From an uncultured Chlorobiaceae bacterium (GTDB lineage: Bacteria > Bacteroidota > Chlorobiia > Chlorobiales > Chlorobiaceae): a DNA stretch of 64,000 nucleotides. The notes under the pieces were generated by a model, which did no database searches, was not told where the DNA came from, and saw only the letters and a program-made list of their open reading frames with translations. Shown one piece after another: positions 27,634 through 35,765 of this stretch. The position numbers and the translations under genes are program-made. Positions within the stretch are counted from its first letter, which is position 1. Every line of letters starts with the position of its first letter. The stretch covers positions 1-64,000 of the forward strand of contig CAIJVD010000013.1 in the NCBI GenBank assembly GCA_903824045.1, given 5' to 3'.

Positions 27634-27870
27634 TCAGCTCCGGGCACTCTGCTTCCTTTTATGCCATCCCTCAATAAAAAAACCCGAAAAATAGATAAGG
27701 AGGAAACCGGGAATCACGACCGAGAGAAAAAGGATCTTCTCGCCTGGAGAGTGCAGCTGACCCGAAGACCAGATCATCCAGACCAGCAGGGACCAGCCCG
27801 GCCCGACAAAGAGAAACATCAAGTTCCAGAGTCTTTTAAAGCTGTATTTCATAGCAGATTGCCGATTCAT
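27634..27870 (-). CDS. Small two-helix membrane protein
   Basis: The 78-residue product has two hydrophobic helices (about 15-34 and 45-66), a basic N-terminus and a basic C-terminal tail, so both ends are probably cytoplasmic. I do not recognise a family. It starts 20 bp after the bchV stop and ends 80 bp before the aldolase-SDR fusion, all leftward, so it is probably cotranscribed with bchV. An internal ATG at 27852 is an alternative start; neither has a clear SD. Confidence 0.6.
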   Translation of the reverse strand: MNRQSAMKYSFKRLWNLMFLFVGPGWSLLVWMIWSSGQLHSPGEKILFLSVVIPGFLLIYFSGFFIEGWHKRKQSARS

Positions 27871-27890
27871 GAGAGAAGCTGCGGCCCGCT

Positions 27891-28364
27891 TCAGATATGG
27901 CCGTCGATCCTGAGTTTGCGTTCGTTGAGTTTTTCAAGAATGATCCTGGTGAGGTACTGCAGCGCATTGAGCACATAGGTAAGATATGCCAGGTATGCAT
28001 CCCAGATAAGCACCTCGCGGTCAGCATTGAAGTAGGCCAGAAAGAAGTAGAGGAGGTGGAAAAATGCAGCCACGGTGCTCCCGATATCCTCCCAGAGAAA
28101 CTCCGGAGAGTAGACCCACTGATCAAAAATCTCCTTTTCGAAAAACATCCCTGTCGTAAAGAGAAGCGCAAAAAAGAGCGTCTTGAAGAGAATCGCTATG
28201 CTGACCCAGTAGAACCCTTCAACCAGAAAACCGTTGGCGTAGAAGAGTGTGGTGGTGAGGCCGGCGACAAAGAGGAGAAACTGAATCGGAGCAAGAATGA
28301 TCTGGATATCTGTCCAGACGGAGGCATTTCGTTTGGCAAGCTGTTCCGGAGTATAGCGAGGCAT
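27891..28364 (-). CDS. bchV: 3-vinyl bacteriochlorophyllide hydratase, BchV/BchF family
   Basis: The enzyme hydrates the C3-vinyl group to 1-hydroxyethyl in bacteriochlorophyll c/d/e synthesis. The 157-residue protein starts [17 protein letters not shown], the hallmark N-terminus of BchF/BchV, and has several hydrophobic helices (about 22-44, 52-72, 92-112, 118-140). Green sulfur bacteria carry two paralogues. I choose BchV because in Chlorobaculum tepidum the BchV locus is, as I remember it, close to the RLP gene; BchF is the alternative. It is divergent from recX with 193 bp between the starts, where its promoter must lie. No SD is evident. Confidence 0.85.
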   Translation of the reverse strand: MPRYTPEQLAKRNASVWTDIQIILAPIQFLLFVAGLTTTLFYANGFLVEGFYWVSIAILFKTLFFALLFTTGMFFEKEIFDQWVYSPEFLWEDIGSTVAAFFHLLYFFLAYFNADREVLIWDAYLAYLTYVLNALQYLTRIILEKLNERKLRIDGHI

Positions 28365-28557
28365 TTTTTTTCGTTTGACTGAGAGAAAAAACCTGTCGGA
28401 GGCCTGAATCTTAAAGCATGAAATATAGCAAAATAGCAGAGAGAGAAAAAACCCGCAAGCGACCCCAGGCTGCCCAAAGGGTTTACTTTTTCAGTTTTTC
28501 GCTGCATCTTAAGAAAAGAAGATCCGGCAGATCCGACCGATCACATTGCCAACCGCC

Positions 28558-29055
28558 ATGAAAGAGAACGACAATCCACCCGACGCACTGGCATTTGCCT
28601 TCAAGCTGCTAAGTCTTCGCAGCCACAGCCGCGTGGAGCTGGAACAGAAACTCCTGAAGAAGGGGTGCGACACCGCTGATATCCTGCGGGCTATGGACAA
28701 ACTGAGCGGCCTGGGTTTAATCGACGACCGCTCCTTCGCCATGGAGCTGATCCGCAGCCGGTCGCGTCGAAAGCCTGCCGGACGGCTGAGAATGCGCTAT
28801 GAGCTCAAAAAAAAGGGGGTTGAGGATTCGATTTCCGACGAACTTCTGCGGGATTATGACGGCAGTGAACTCTGCATGCAGGCAGCTGAGAGAAAAATTC
28901 CGTCCCTCAGGGGAGGCTCGGCGGAAAATCGGAAAAGAAAGCTGGAACGCTTCCTGCATAACCGGGGCTTTGATTGGCAGGATATACAGAAAGCGCTCAA
29001 ACTTTTGCCCGAAGAGGCGGAGGATGACGAACCGGCCCCGGACGATCAGCCGTGA
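28558..29055 (+). CDS. recX: Regulatory protein RecX
   Basis: RecX binds and restrains RecA filaments. From the ATG at 28558 it is 165 residues of tandem three-helix repeats: [23 protein letters not shown] and [16 protein letters not shown] are the typical first two modules, read in shorter pieces at about 10-32 and 52-67. [14 protein letters not shown] begins the next. An acidic tail ([12 protein letters not shown]) ends it. recA is not adjacent. It converges with pyrH and the two coding ends overlap by 10 bp. A TTG at 28546 could add four residues. Confidence 0.88.
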   Translation: MKENDNPPDALAFAFKLLSLRSHSRVELEQKLLKKGCDTADILRAMDKLSGLGLIDDRSFAMELIRSRSRRKPAGRLRMRYELKKKGVEDSISDELLRDYDGSELCMQAAERKIPSLRGGSAENRKRKLERFLHNRGFDWQDIQKALKLLPEEAEDDEPAPDDQP

Positions 29056-29756
29056 ACGAGTGTGCCGACCTTCTCCCCTTTCAGGAGTCTTGTGAAATTC
29101 CCCTTGACGTTCATATTCAGCACCACAATGGGAAGTACGTTTTCCCGGCAGAGGGTGATAGCCGTCATGTCCATGACACGAAGATTCTTCTTGATGACAT
29201 CGATGTAGGAGATGTCTGCAAAGAACTCGGCATGCGGGTTCTTTTCGGGATCGGAATCATAGACGCCGTCAACTCTGGTTCCTTTGACTATCACATCAGC
29301 CTGAATCTCGATAGCCCTGAGCGATGCGGCCGTGTCGGTGGTAAAGTAGGGGTTGCCGGTGCCGGCACCGAAAATGACCACACGCCCCTTCTCAAGGTGG
29401 CGGACGGCTCGGCGCTTGATGAAGGGTTCGGCCATCTGCTCCATCTTGATAGCAGTCTGAAGACGGGTAAAGACCCCTTTGCGCTCAAGCACATCCTGAA
29501 AGGCAAGGGAGTTGATCACCGTAGCAAGCATCCCCATGTAGTCGGCCTGCACGCGGTCCATCTTTTCGGCAGCCTCGGAGACGCCGCGAAAAATGTTGCC
29601 TCCTCCGATTACCAGCGCAATTTCCGCCCCCAGTTCGCGTGCCTCGGAGATCTCCTCGGCATAACGCTCCAGCATTTCGGCATTCAGGCCGTAACCGTCA
29701 GGGCCGGCAAGCGCTTCACCGCTTAACTTCAGCAAGATGCGTTTGTATTGCAGCAT
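29046..29756 (-). CDS. pyrH: UMP kinase
   Basis: PyrH phosphorylates UMP to UDP, an early step in pyrimidine nucleotide supply, as a hexamer regulated by GTP and UTP. The 236-residue length is normal. Signature segments are KLSGEAL (10-16), [10 protein letters not shown] (about 49-58), [13 protein letters not shown] (about 130-142) and [13 protein letters not shown]. It lies downstream of rpsB and tsf, as in many bacteria, but a terminator separates it from tsf. Confidence 0.97.
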   Translation of the reverse strand: MLQYKRILLKLSGEALAGPDGYGLNAEMLERYAEEISEARELGAEIALVIGGGNIFRGVSEAAEKMDRVQADYMGMLATVINSLAFQDVLERKGVFTRLQTAIKMEQMAEPFIKRRAVRHLEKGRVVIFGAGTGNPYFTTDTAASLRAIEIQADVIVKGTRVDGVYDSDPEKNPHAEFFADISYIDVIKKNLRVMDMTAITLCRENVLPIVVLNMNVKGNFTRLLKGEKVGTLVHG

Positions 29757-29812
29757 GTTCTGATCCTCCCGATTGTTAGAAAATGTGTTTTTCTGCCCGG
29801 CAAATTCTGGTC

Positions 29813-29847
29813 AAAAAAAAAGCCCCGAATAACGAGGCTCTCTTTTT
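29813..29847 (-). terminator. Terminator between tsf and pyrH
   Basis: AGCCCCG-AATAA-CGAGGCT (29821-29839) forms a stem with one C-A mismatch. On the minus strand it is followed by nine T residues. It lies just past the tsf stop and would reduce read-through into pyrH. Confidence 0.75.
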
Positions 29848-29849
29848 CT

Positions 29850-30716
29850 TTACTCTCCTAACTGGCAGCGAACAAACCCGGAAACATCGACCTTCGCCTG
29901 ATGCGACTTCCGGAACTCTTCGAGAACATCCGATACCTTGCTATTGCTCTCCTTGATGAAGTTCTGCTCGGTAAGCACCACCTCCTGGTAGTACTTCTCA
30001 AGTCTTCCCTGAACAATCTTGTCAACAAACTCCTCTTTCTTGCCCTGGGAGAGCGCCTGCTGGCGGTAGATCTCCGACTCCTTGGCGATGTAGTCGTCAG
30101 GAACCTTTGTTCGGTCGGTTACAATCGGGGCAGCTGCAGCGATCTGCATGGCAAGGTCGCGGGCAAGCTCTTTGACAACTTCCGGCTTGTCGGTAGCGAT
30201 ATGTATAATGGCGCCCAACTGAGCACCCGGATGAATATAGGCTTCGACCAGTCCGTCGGCAGCATCACAATAGACAAGACGCTTGAGATCGATCTTCTCT
30301 CCAAGCTTGCCGGTCATGGTTTTGATGGCATCGTCGACCTTCTCGCCACCATATGCCTCGCCGAGCGGAAGCTGAAGCAGTGCTTCGGGTGAGCTTATGC
30401 GGTTTGCAAGCGCAAGATCGCCGAGCGCGCCGGCAAAACCGGTGAAGACATCGCCGCGAGCAACAAAGTCGGTCTCGCAGTTGAGTTCCAGAATGATGCC
30501 GGCCTTCCGGTCGTCGGTCATCCGGACGGTTACCACGCCCTCTTTTGCATCACGGTCAGCCCTTTTGGCGGCAAGTGCCGCACCTTTCTTGCGCAGGTAA
30601 TCGATGGCTTTCTGCATGTCACCGCCCGTCTCGTCGAGGGCTTTTTTGCAGTCCATCATTCCTACGCCTGTTATATCGCGAAGCTCTTTAACGTCTTTTG
30701 CTGAAGTCTGGCTCAT
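29850..30716 (-). CDS. tsf: Elongation factor Ts
   Basis: EF-Ts is the nucleotide exchange factor of EF-Tu. The 288-residue protein opens with the UBA-like domain [19 protein letters not shown] (9-27), followed by [20 protein letters not shown] and the core with [12 protein letters not shown], which contacts EF-Tu. It starts 33 bp after the rpsB stop, the usual rpsB-tsf pairing, and is followed by a terminator. Confidence 0.97.
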   Translation of the reverse strand: MSQTSAKDVKELRDITGVGMMDCKKALDETGGDMQKAIDYLRKKGAALAAKRADRDAKEGVVTVRMTDDRKAGIILELNCETDFVARGDVFTGFAGALGDLALANRISSPEALLQLPLGEAYGGEKVDDAIKTMTGKLGEKIDLKRLVYCDAADGLVEAYIHPGAQLGAIIHIATDKPEVVKELARDLAMQIAAAAPIVTDRTKVPDDYIAKESEIYRQQALSQGKKEEFVDKIVQGRLEKYYQEVVLTEQNFIKESNSKVSDVLEEFRKSHQAKVDVSGFVRCQLGE

Positions 30717-30749
30717 TGGATAATTGACTCTTTTGTTTAGTAACCTTGA

Positions 30750-31505
30750 TTATTCGCTGATCTCTTCCTCTGCACCTGCCTCGACCTCTTCGTCAAGACC
30801 CTGAAGAACTTCTGCTTCGACCTTCAGCTCCCTGGCGCTGATAACGGTGTCGGCAACAGCCTTGACCATAAGCTGAATGGAGCGGATGGCATCGTCATTT
30901 GCAGGAATGACATAATCGACAAGCTCAGGATCGCAGTTGGTGTCGACCATGGCGAAGATGGGAATACTGAGTGAGCGTGCCTCCTTGATGGCGATATGCT
31001 CTTTCTTGATGTCGACGATAAAGAGGGCTGCAGGAAGCCTGTTCATGTTGGCGATGCCGCCGAGGATCCTCATGAGCTTCTCTTTTTCACGGCCGAGCAT
31101 GAGACGCTCTTTCTTGGTGATCATATCGAAGGTACCGTCGGTCTCCATGCGATCGATGGAGTTCATCCGGCGGATGCTCTGGCGAATGGTCGAGAAGTTG
31201 GTAAGCATGCCGCCAAGCCAGCGCTCACAGACATAAGGCATGCCTGCGCGTTCCGCTTCTGCGGCGATAATCTGTTTGGCCTGTTTTTTTGTTCCGACGA
31301 ACATGATCTCCCTGCCGGTCTGTGCGATTGCTTCGAGCGCCTTAAGGGCCTCGTCGGCAAGGACGACGGTTTTCTGAAGATCAATGATGTGGACGCCGTT
31401 CTTCTCCATGAAGATATACGGCTTCATTTTCGGTGACCAGCGGCGGGCAAGGTGACCGAAGTGGACTCCTGCGCGGAGCATCTCATCAAGCTGGAAATGT
31501 GACAT
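30750..31505 (-). CDS. rpsB: 30S ribosomal protein S2
   Basis: S2 of 251 residues with the signatures [15 protein letters not shown] (13-27), [17 protein letters not shown] (30-46), and [12 protein letters not shown]. The C-terminus carries an acidic tail ([13 protein letters not shown]) longer than the core family. It is preceded by a 164-bp spacer with two hairpins after rpsI, unusual inside a ribosomal-protein run, and followed by tsf. Confidence 0.97.
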   Translation of the reverse strand: MSHFQLDEMLRAGVHFGHLARRWSPKMKPYIFMEKNGVHIIDLQKTVVLADEALKALEAIAQTGREIMFVGTKKQAKQIIAAEAERAGMPYVCERWLGGMLTNFSTIRQSIRRMNSIDRMETDGTFDMITKKERLMLGREKEKLMRILGGIANMNRLPAALFIVDIKKEHIAIKEARSLSIPIFAMVDTNCDPELVDYVIPANDDAIRSIQLMVKAVADTVISARELKVEAEVLQGLDEEVEAGAEEEISE

Positions 31506-31559
31506 AACTGCCTTTGTTGTTGTTTAGTTAATCCTCTACCGTGCCTCTACTATCCGGTA

Positions 31560-31615
31560 CCCGGCGCCAGGCGCCGGGCACTTCCGGAAAGCTTCATCCC
31601 GAAGTGATCGGGATG
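31560..31615. other. Two perfect hairpins in the rpsI-rpsB spacer
   Basis: CCCGGCGCC-A-GGCGCCGGG (31560-31578) and CATCCCGA-AGTGA-TCGGGATG (31595-31615) are perfect 9- and 8-bp inverted repeats 16 bp apart. Neither has a T-run. They lie in the leader region of rpsB-tsf on the minus strand. The second belongs to the CCCGA/TCGGG family also seen at 6424 and 46274. Confidence 0.6.
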
Positions 31616-31669
31616 AGCATGGTATGTGAAGTTGTGAACTGTGTTGCAAATAAAACGGGAAACGAAAAA

Positions 31670-32059
31670 TCAACGTTTGGAGAACTGGAAGCGCTTGCGG
31701 GCTTTCTTGCGTCCAAACTTTTTCCGCTCGACCATACGGGGATCCCTGGTAAGAAGCCTCTCGGTCTTCAGCACAGCACGGGCTGCAGCATCAAACTCGG
31801 TAAGCGCACGGGCAATGGCAAGGCTTACTGCGCCTGACTGGCCGCTGACGCCGCCACCCTGAACATTGACCTTGATATCAAACTCTTCTGTTTTCTCGGT
31901 AAGCACAAGAGGCCTGAGAGCCTGCTGGCGCTTGAATTCGTCTTTAAAATACTCCTCGACTGGCAGCTTGTTGATGATGATCCTGCCTTTTCCCGGGGAC
32001 AGAAACGCTCTGGCCACGGAGGTTTTACGGCGTCCTACTGTATCGATAACCTCTTTCAT
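31670..32059 (-). CDS. rpsI: 30S ribosomal protein S9
   Basis: S9 of 129 residues. [18 protein letters not shown] (8-25), [19 protein letters not shown] and the basic C-terminal tail ending RFQFSKR, which reaches the P-site tRNA, identify it. The gene follows rplM by 18 bp, the conserved rplM-rpsI operon. Confidence 0.97.
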   Translation of the reverse strand: MKEVIDTVGRRKTSVARAFLSPGKGRIIINKLPVEEYFKDEFKRQQALRPLVLTEKTEEFDIKVNVQGGGVSGQSGAVSLAIARALTEFDAAARAVLKTERLLTRDPRMVERKKFGRKKARKRFQFSKR

Positions 32060-32077
32060 TCCCTCTCGCTTTAGTGT

Positions 32078-32527
32078 TTAGTTTACTTTCATTTCGACAG
32101 GTGTCTGCGCCTCATGCGGGTGCTCGGCGCCTGCATAGACCTTGAGCTTGCGGAAGAGCTGGCGGCCGAGATTGTTGTGCGGCAGCATGCCCCACACAGC
32201 GTGCTCGATCACTCTTTCAGGCTTTTTCTTGAGCAGATCCTTGACATGATCAATCTTGACGCCGCCCGGATAATGGGAGTGTGAAAAGTAGCTCTTCTGA
32301 TCTTGCTTTTTGCCGGTAAGTGCCACTTTTTCAGCATTGGTCACTACAATAAAGTCACCGGTATCGATATGAGGCGTAAACTGCGGCTTGTGCTTACCCC
32401 TGAGAACTTTTGCGATTTCAGAAGCCATCCTGCCCAATACCTGCCCTTCGGCATCAATGATATACCATTTCCGTTCGACTTCTGCAGGCTTTGCCGAATA
32501 TGTCTTGAAACTTAACGTCTTGCTCAT
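32078..32527 (-). CDS. rplM: 50S ribosomal protein L13
   Basis: L13 of 149 residues from the ATG at 32527 ([14 protein letters not shown]). Family signatures are [19 protein letters not shown] (21-39), [12 protein letters not shown] and the [13 protein letters not shown] segment. An in-frame start 9 bp upstream is possible but would be atypical. It is first in the leftward rplM-rpsI-rpsB-tsf run; its promoter must lie in the AT-rich 150 bp shared with divergent der. Confidence 0.97.
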   Translation of the reverse strand: MSKTLSFKTYSAKPAEVERKWYIIDAEGQVLGRMASEIAKVLRGKHKPQFTPHIDTGDFIVVTNAEKVALTGKKQDQKSYFSHSHYPGGVKIDHVKDLLKKKPERVIEHAVWGMLPHNNLGRQLFRKLKVYAGAEHPHEAQTPVEMKVN

Positions 32528-32678
32528 GCTGTACAATATGATTAACTGGACTTTTCCGAAAAATAAAGTTCGTTAATGTAAATTATTTCAGATAATTCTA
32601 CAAATTATACCTTATATCTCTACAGGAATTCCCCGATCGCCCTGAACCATTTTCATTACCAAGACCGCTCCCTCTCTC

Positions 32679-33992
32679 ATGAAGCCTTTAATCGCTCTCG
32701 TCGGCCGCCCGAATGTCGGAAAATCAACCCTGTTCAACCGGATTCTCCGTCAGCGGAGCGCCATTGTGGACAGCACCCCTGGCGTGACAAGGGATCGCCA
32801 TGTTCTGGAGGGTGAGTGGCAGGGAAAGCAGTTTCTCCTGATGGACACCGGCGGCTACAACGCAGACCCGGACCTCATCAGCAAGGCGATGCTTGAGCAA
32901 ACCCTGATGGCCATTCGTGATGCCGACATCATCCTCTTCTTGACCGATGCACGCGCCGGACTCTCCTATGAGGATCTCGAACTCGCCAGACTGCTGCAGC
33001 GGACTTTCCAGCACAAGCAGCTCTTCTTTGCGGTCAACAAGGTCGAGAGCCCGCAGCTCCTCATCGATGCCGAGTCGTTCATCCAGACCGGGTTCACCAA
33101 CCCCTACTTCATCTCGGCAAAGGACGGCGCCGGCGTGGCCGACCTCCTTGACGACATCCTCGAGGCCTTTCCGGAGCTGGAAAACATCCCCGAAAAGGAG
33201 GACGGCGCCATAAACCTCGCCATAGTCGGCAGGCCTAACGTCGGAAAATCAAGCTTTGTCAACGCCCTGCTCGGCGCAAACCGCCACATCGTCTCAAGCG
33301 TGGCTGGCACAACCCGTGATGCCATCGACAGCCGCTTCATTCGCAAGCAGCAGGAGTTTATCCTGATCGACACGGCCGGCCTGAGAAAACGCACAAAAAT
33401 CGACCGTGGTATAGAGTACTACAGCTCCCTGCGCACCGAAAAGGCGATCGAGCGGTGCGACGTCGCACTGGTGATGCTCGATGCCCAGCCCGGCATTGAA
33501 AAGCAGGATATGAAAATCATCAACATGGCTGTCGAGAAGAAAAAAGGGGCGCTTCTGTTGATCAACAAGTGGGACCTGATCGAAAAGGACTCAAAAACAA
33601 GCAAGATCTATGAGGAGACGCTGCGTTCGCACATGGGCAACCTCTCGTATGTTCCAGTGATCTTCATCTCCGCCCTTACCAAAAAGAACCTCTACCGGGC
33701 AATCGACAAGGCGCAGGAGATCGCAGAGAACCGGGCACGCAAGATCAGCACCAGCGCGCTCAACCGATTCCTCGAGGAGGTGCTTCAGCAAAAACACCCG
33801 TCGAGCAGAACCGGCAAGGAGCTGAAGATCAAGTACATGACGCAGATCGAATCGCACTGGCCGATATTTGCTTTTTTCTGCAATGATCCCGAGCTTGTAC
33901 AGGACAATTTCAGGAAGTTCCTTGAAAACAAGCTCCGCGAAGAGTTCAACCTCGAAGGGATACCGATCTCGCTCCGCTTCATGCCGAAGTAG
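32679..33992 (+). CDS. der: Ribosome-assembly GTPase Der (EngA)
   Basis: Der has two tandem GTPase domains and acts late in 50S assembly. In 437 residues, G1 motifs GRPNVGKST (9-17) and GRPNVGKSS (about 184-192), switch motifs DTGGY and DTAGLRKR, and NKWDLIE in domain 2 are all present. The C-terminal KH-like domain includes the KQHPSSR-type and KIKYMTQ segments. It starts the rightward group der, mrp, NFU. Confidence 0.96.
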   Translation: MKPLIALVGRPNVGKSTLFNRILRQRSAIVDSTPGVTRDRHVLEGEWQGKQFLLMDTGGYNADPDLISKAMLEQTLMAIRDADIILFLTDARAGLSYEDLELARLLQRTFQHKQLFFAVNKVESPQLLIDAESFIQTGFTNPYFISAKDGAGVADLLDDILEAFPELENIPEKEDGAINLAIVGRPNVGKSSFVNALLGANRHIVSSVAGTTRDAIDSRFIRKQQEFILIDTAGLRKRTKIDRGIEYYSSLRTEKAIERCDVALVMLDAQPGIEKQDMKIINMAVEKKKGALLLINKWDLIEKDSKTSKIYEETLRSHMGNLSYVPVIFISALTKKNLYRAIDKAQEIAENRARKISTSALNRFLEEVLQQKHPSSRTGKELKIKYMTQIESHWPIFAFFCNDPELVQDNFRKFLENKLREEFNLEGIPISLRFMPK

Positions 33993-34038
33993 GCGATCAC
34001 TTTTCAGCCACAGCTAAAACATTTAATTGGTACAACGC

Positions 34039-35160
34039 ATGTCTACAATACAGGAAGAAGAGATCCTCAGGGCGCTTTCAACCGTTCAGGAGCCCGACCT
34101 GAAAAAGGATCTGGTTACGCTCGGCATGATCGAGGATATCGCTGTCGATGCTGCCAGGAACGTCTCGTTTACCGTGGTGCTCACCACCCCGGCATGCCCG
34201 ATGAAGGCGCAGATCAAAGAGGCCTGCGTCAATGCCGTCCGTGCCAATGTGCCGGATGCCGCATCGGTGGAGGTCAACATGACCTCAAAAGTCACCTCAT
34301 CATGCAGCCATCACGGTGGAAATCACCATGGCGGCGCGCATCATCACGCGGAGGGGCACACCTGCAGTCATAACCAACCGCTGAAAGAGGTGAAAAACAT
34401 CATCGCCGTAGCCTCCGGAAAAGGCGGCGTCGGAAAATCAACCTTTGCCGTCAACCTCGCCGTCTCCCTTGCACAAACCGGTGCAAAGGTGGGGCTGATT
34501 GACGCCGACCTCTATGGACCGAGCATCCCCACCATGTTCGGCCTGCTCGACACGAAGCCTGAACTCTCCGGAAAAAACCTGGTGCCGCTTGAAAAATACG
34601 GCGTAAAGCTGATGTCGATAGGATTTCTGGTCGATCCCGAAACTGCCCTCGTCTGGCGCGGCCCAATGGCATCAAGCGCCATCCGCCAGTTTATTAATGA
34701 GGTGGAGTGGAAGGATCTGGACTACCTTATTTTCGACCTTCCTCCGGGTACTGGCGACATTCAGCTCACCCTTGCCCAGACCGTTCCTCTCGGAGGAGCC
34801 ATCATCGTCACAACGCCGCAGGATGTGGCCCTTGCCGATGTCTCGAAAGCGGTAAGCATGTTCCGCAAGCTCGACGTGCCTCTCCTCGGACTGGTTGAGA
34901 ACATGAGCTACTACGAACTGCCGGACGGCACGAAAGACTATATTTTCGGCCACCACGGAGGAGAGATTTTTGCAAGAACCCACTCGCTCGCCTTCCTCGG
35001 ATCCATTCCGATCGACCGGTCGGTACGTGAGGGCGGCGACAGCGGAGTCCCCTGCGTGATCGCCCATCCCGACTCCTCTTCCTCGCAGGCCGTCAAGCGG
35101 GCCTCAATGGAGGTTGCCAGAAGAGTATCGATCACCAACGCGGAGCTTGGGGGGGAGTGA
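34039..35160 (+). CDS. Mrp/ApbC Fe-S carrier ATPase with His-rich linker
   Basis: Mrp-family P-loop ATPases carry and deliver Fe-S clusters. From the ATG at 34039 the protein has 373 residues: a MIP18 domain (about 5-82), a metal-rich linker at 89-111 with nine His and two Cys in 23 residues, then the ATPase with deviant Walker A GKGGVGKST (127-135) and DLPPGTGD. The usual CxxC of the ATPase half is absent; the site reads VENMSYYELPDGTK. The His/Cys linker is unusual and could bind metal. It lies 46 bp after der and 264 bp before an NFU-domain gene, an apt Fe-S pairing. Confidence 0.92.
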   Translation: MSTIQEEEILRALSTVQEPDLKKDLVTLGMIEDIAVDAARNVSFTVVLTTPACPMKAQIKEACVNAVRANVPDAASVEVNMTSKVTSSCSHHGGNHHGGAHHHAEGHTCSHNQPLKEVKNIIAVASGKGGVGKSTFAVNLAVSLAQTGAKVGLIDADLYGPSIPTMFGLLDTKPELSGKNLVPLEKYGVKLMSIGFLVDPETALVWRGPMASSAIRQFINEVEWKDLDYLIFDLPPGTGDIQLTLAQTVPLGGAIIVTTPQDVALADVSKAVSMFRKLDVPLLGLVENMSYYELPDGTKDYIFGHHGGEIFARTHSLAFLGSIPIDRSVREGGDSGVPCVIAHPDSSSSQAVKRASMEVARRVSITNAELGGE

Positions 35161-35174
35161 AAAGAAAGTGGAGC

Positions 35175-35290
35175 GTGGACGTTGTGGACGAAGAAATGGT
35201 GGATATGGTGGCCTCAAGCGGACAAAGAGTTGAAGAGTGCCTGCCGTGTAAGTCCGTGTTTGTCCGTGTTTGTCCGTGTTTGTCTGTGTT
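35175..35290. repeat. GTGGAC tract and 10-bp tandem repeat in the mrp-nfu spacer
   Basis: 35175-35202 (GTGGACGTTGTGGACGAAG, then AAATGGTGG) matches 15102-15129 at 25 of 28 positions. At 35251-35290 a 10-bp unit TGTCCGTGTT repeats four times with one change in the first and one in the last copy. The rest of the 264-bp spacer shows nothing else. No gene is supported here. Confidence 0.65.
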
Positions 35291-35424
35291 CTCCCTTGCT
35301 CGTCAGTGTTCTTCCCTCTTCCGGATTTGTTTTTTTGCGCGGGAGGTTTGATATTAGGGCAGTGTAGACCGGAGAGAAGAGAAGAGAAGAAAAGCATACA
35401 ATCATTATTAAACACCTTCACACC

Positions 35425-35685
35425 ATGAGCACCAGCAAGAATTATCTGCCGAACAGCGATGCACTCTACGACAGGGTCATCACCGCACTTGAAACCGTAC
35501 GTCCCTACCTTCAGGTTGATGGCGGAGACTGCCAGATTGTCGGCATCACCAAGGATATGGTTGTCGATGTGAAGTTGCTGGGAGCATGCGGTTCATGCCC
35601 GATGAGCACGCTGACCTTGCGCGCAGGCGTCGAGCAGGCCATCAAAAAGGCTGTTCCGGAAGTAGTAAGGGTGGAGTCGGTATAA
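35425..35685 (+). CDS. NifU C-terminal (NFU) domain Fe-S scaffold protein
   Basis: A stand-alone NFU domain of 86 residues that assembles or hands on a 4Fe-4S cluster. VRPYLQVDGGDCQIVGI (25-41) and the cluster-binding CGSCPMSTLTLR (C55, C58) are the signature. It lies downstream of the Mrp ATPase, so the two likely act in one Fe-S delivery path. The ATG follows a purine-rich leader but no strong SD. Confidence 0.92.
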   Translation: MSTSKNYLPNSDALYDRVITALETVRPYLQVDGGDCQIVGITKDMVVDVKLLGACGSCPMSTLTLRAGVEQAIKKAVPEVVRVESV

Positions 35686-35705
35686 CCCCGATCGGTCCAA
35701 CCTGG

Positions 35706-35750
35706 TTAGCCCGGTGAGCCGTTGCGGGTGAAGAAACGCTCGCAACCGGT
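35706..35750. terminator. Possible hairpin between convergent nfu and ftsK
   Basis: CCGTTGCG (35719-35726) and CGCAACCGG (35740-35749) pair with one bulged base around a 14-nt loop. There is no T-run, so termination is uncertain, but the position between convergent genes is right. Confidence 0.3.
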
Positions 35751-35765
35751 TCATCGAGGCACCCT

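Noticed and set aside
29046-29055. recX-pyrH and thyX-accD coding overlaps as frameshift signs
   Set aside because: Both are convergent overlaps of a few bases at normal stop codons with full-length proteins.
35251-35290. Four 10-bp repeats as a CRISPR array
   Set aside because: The units are 10 bp and contiguous with no spacers, and no cas gene is present.
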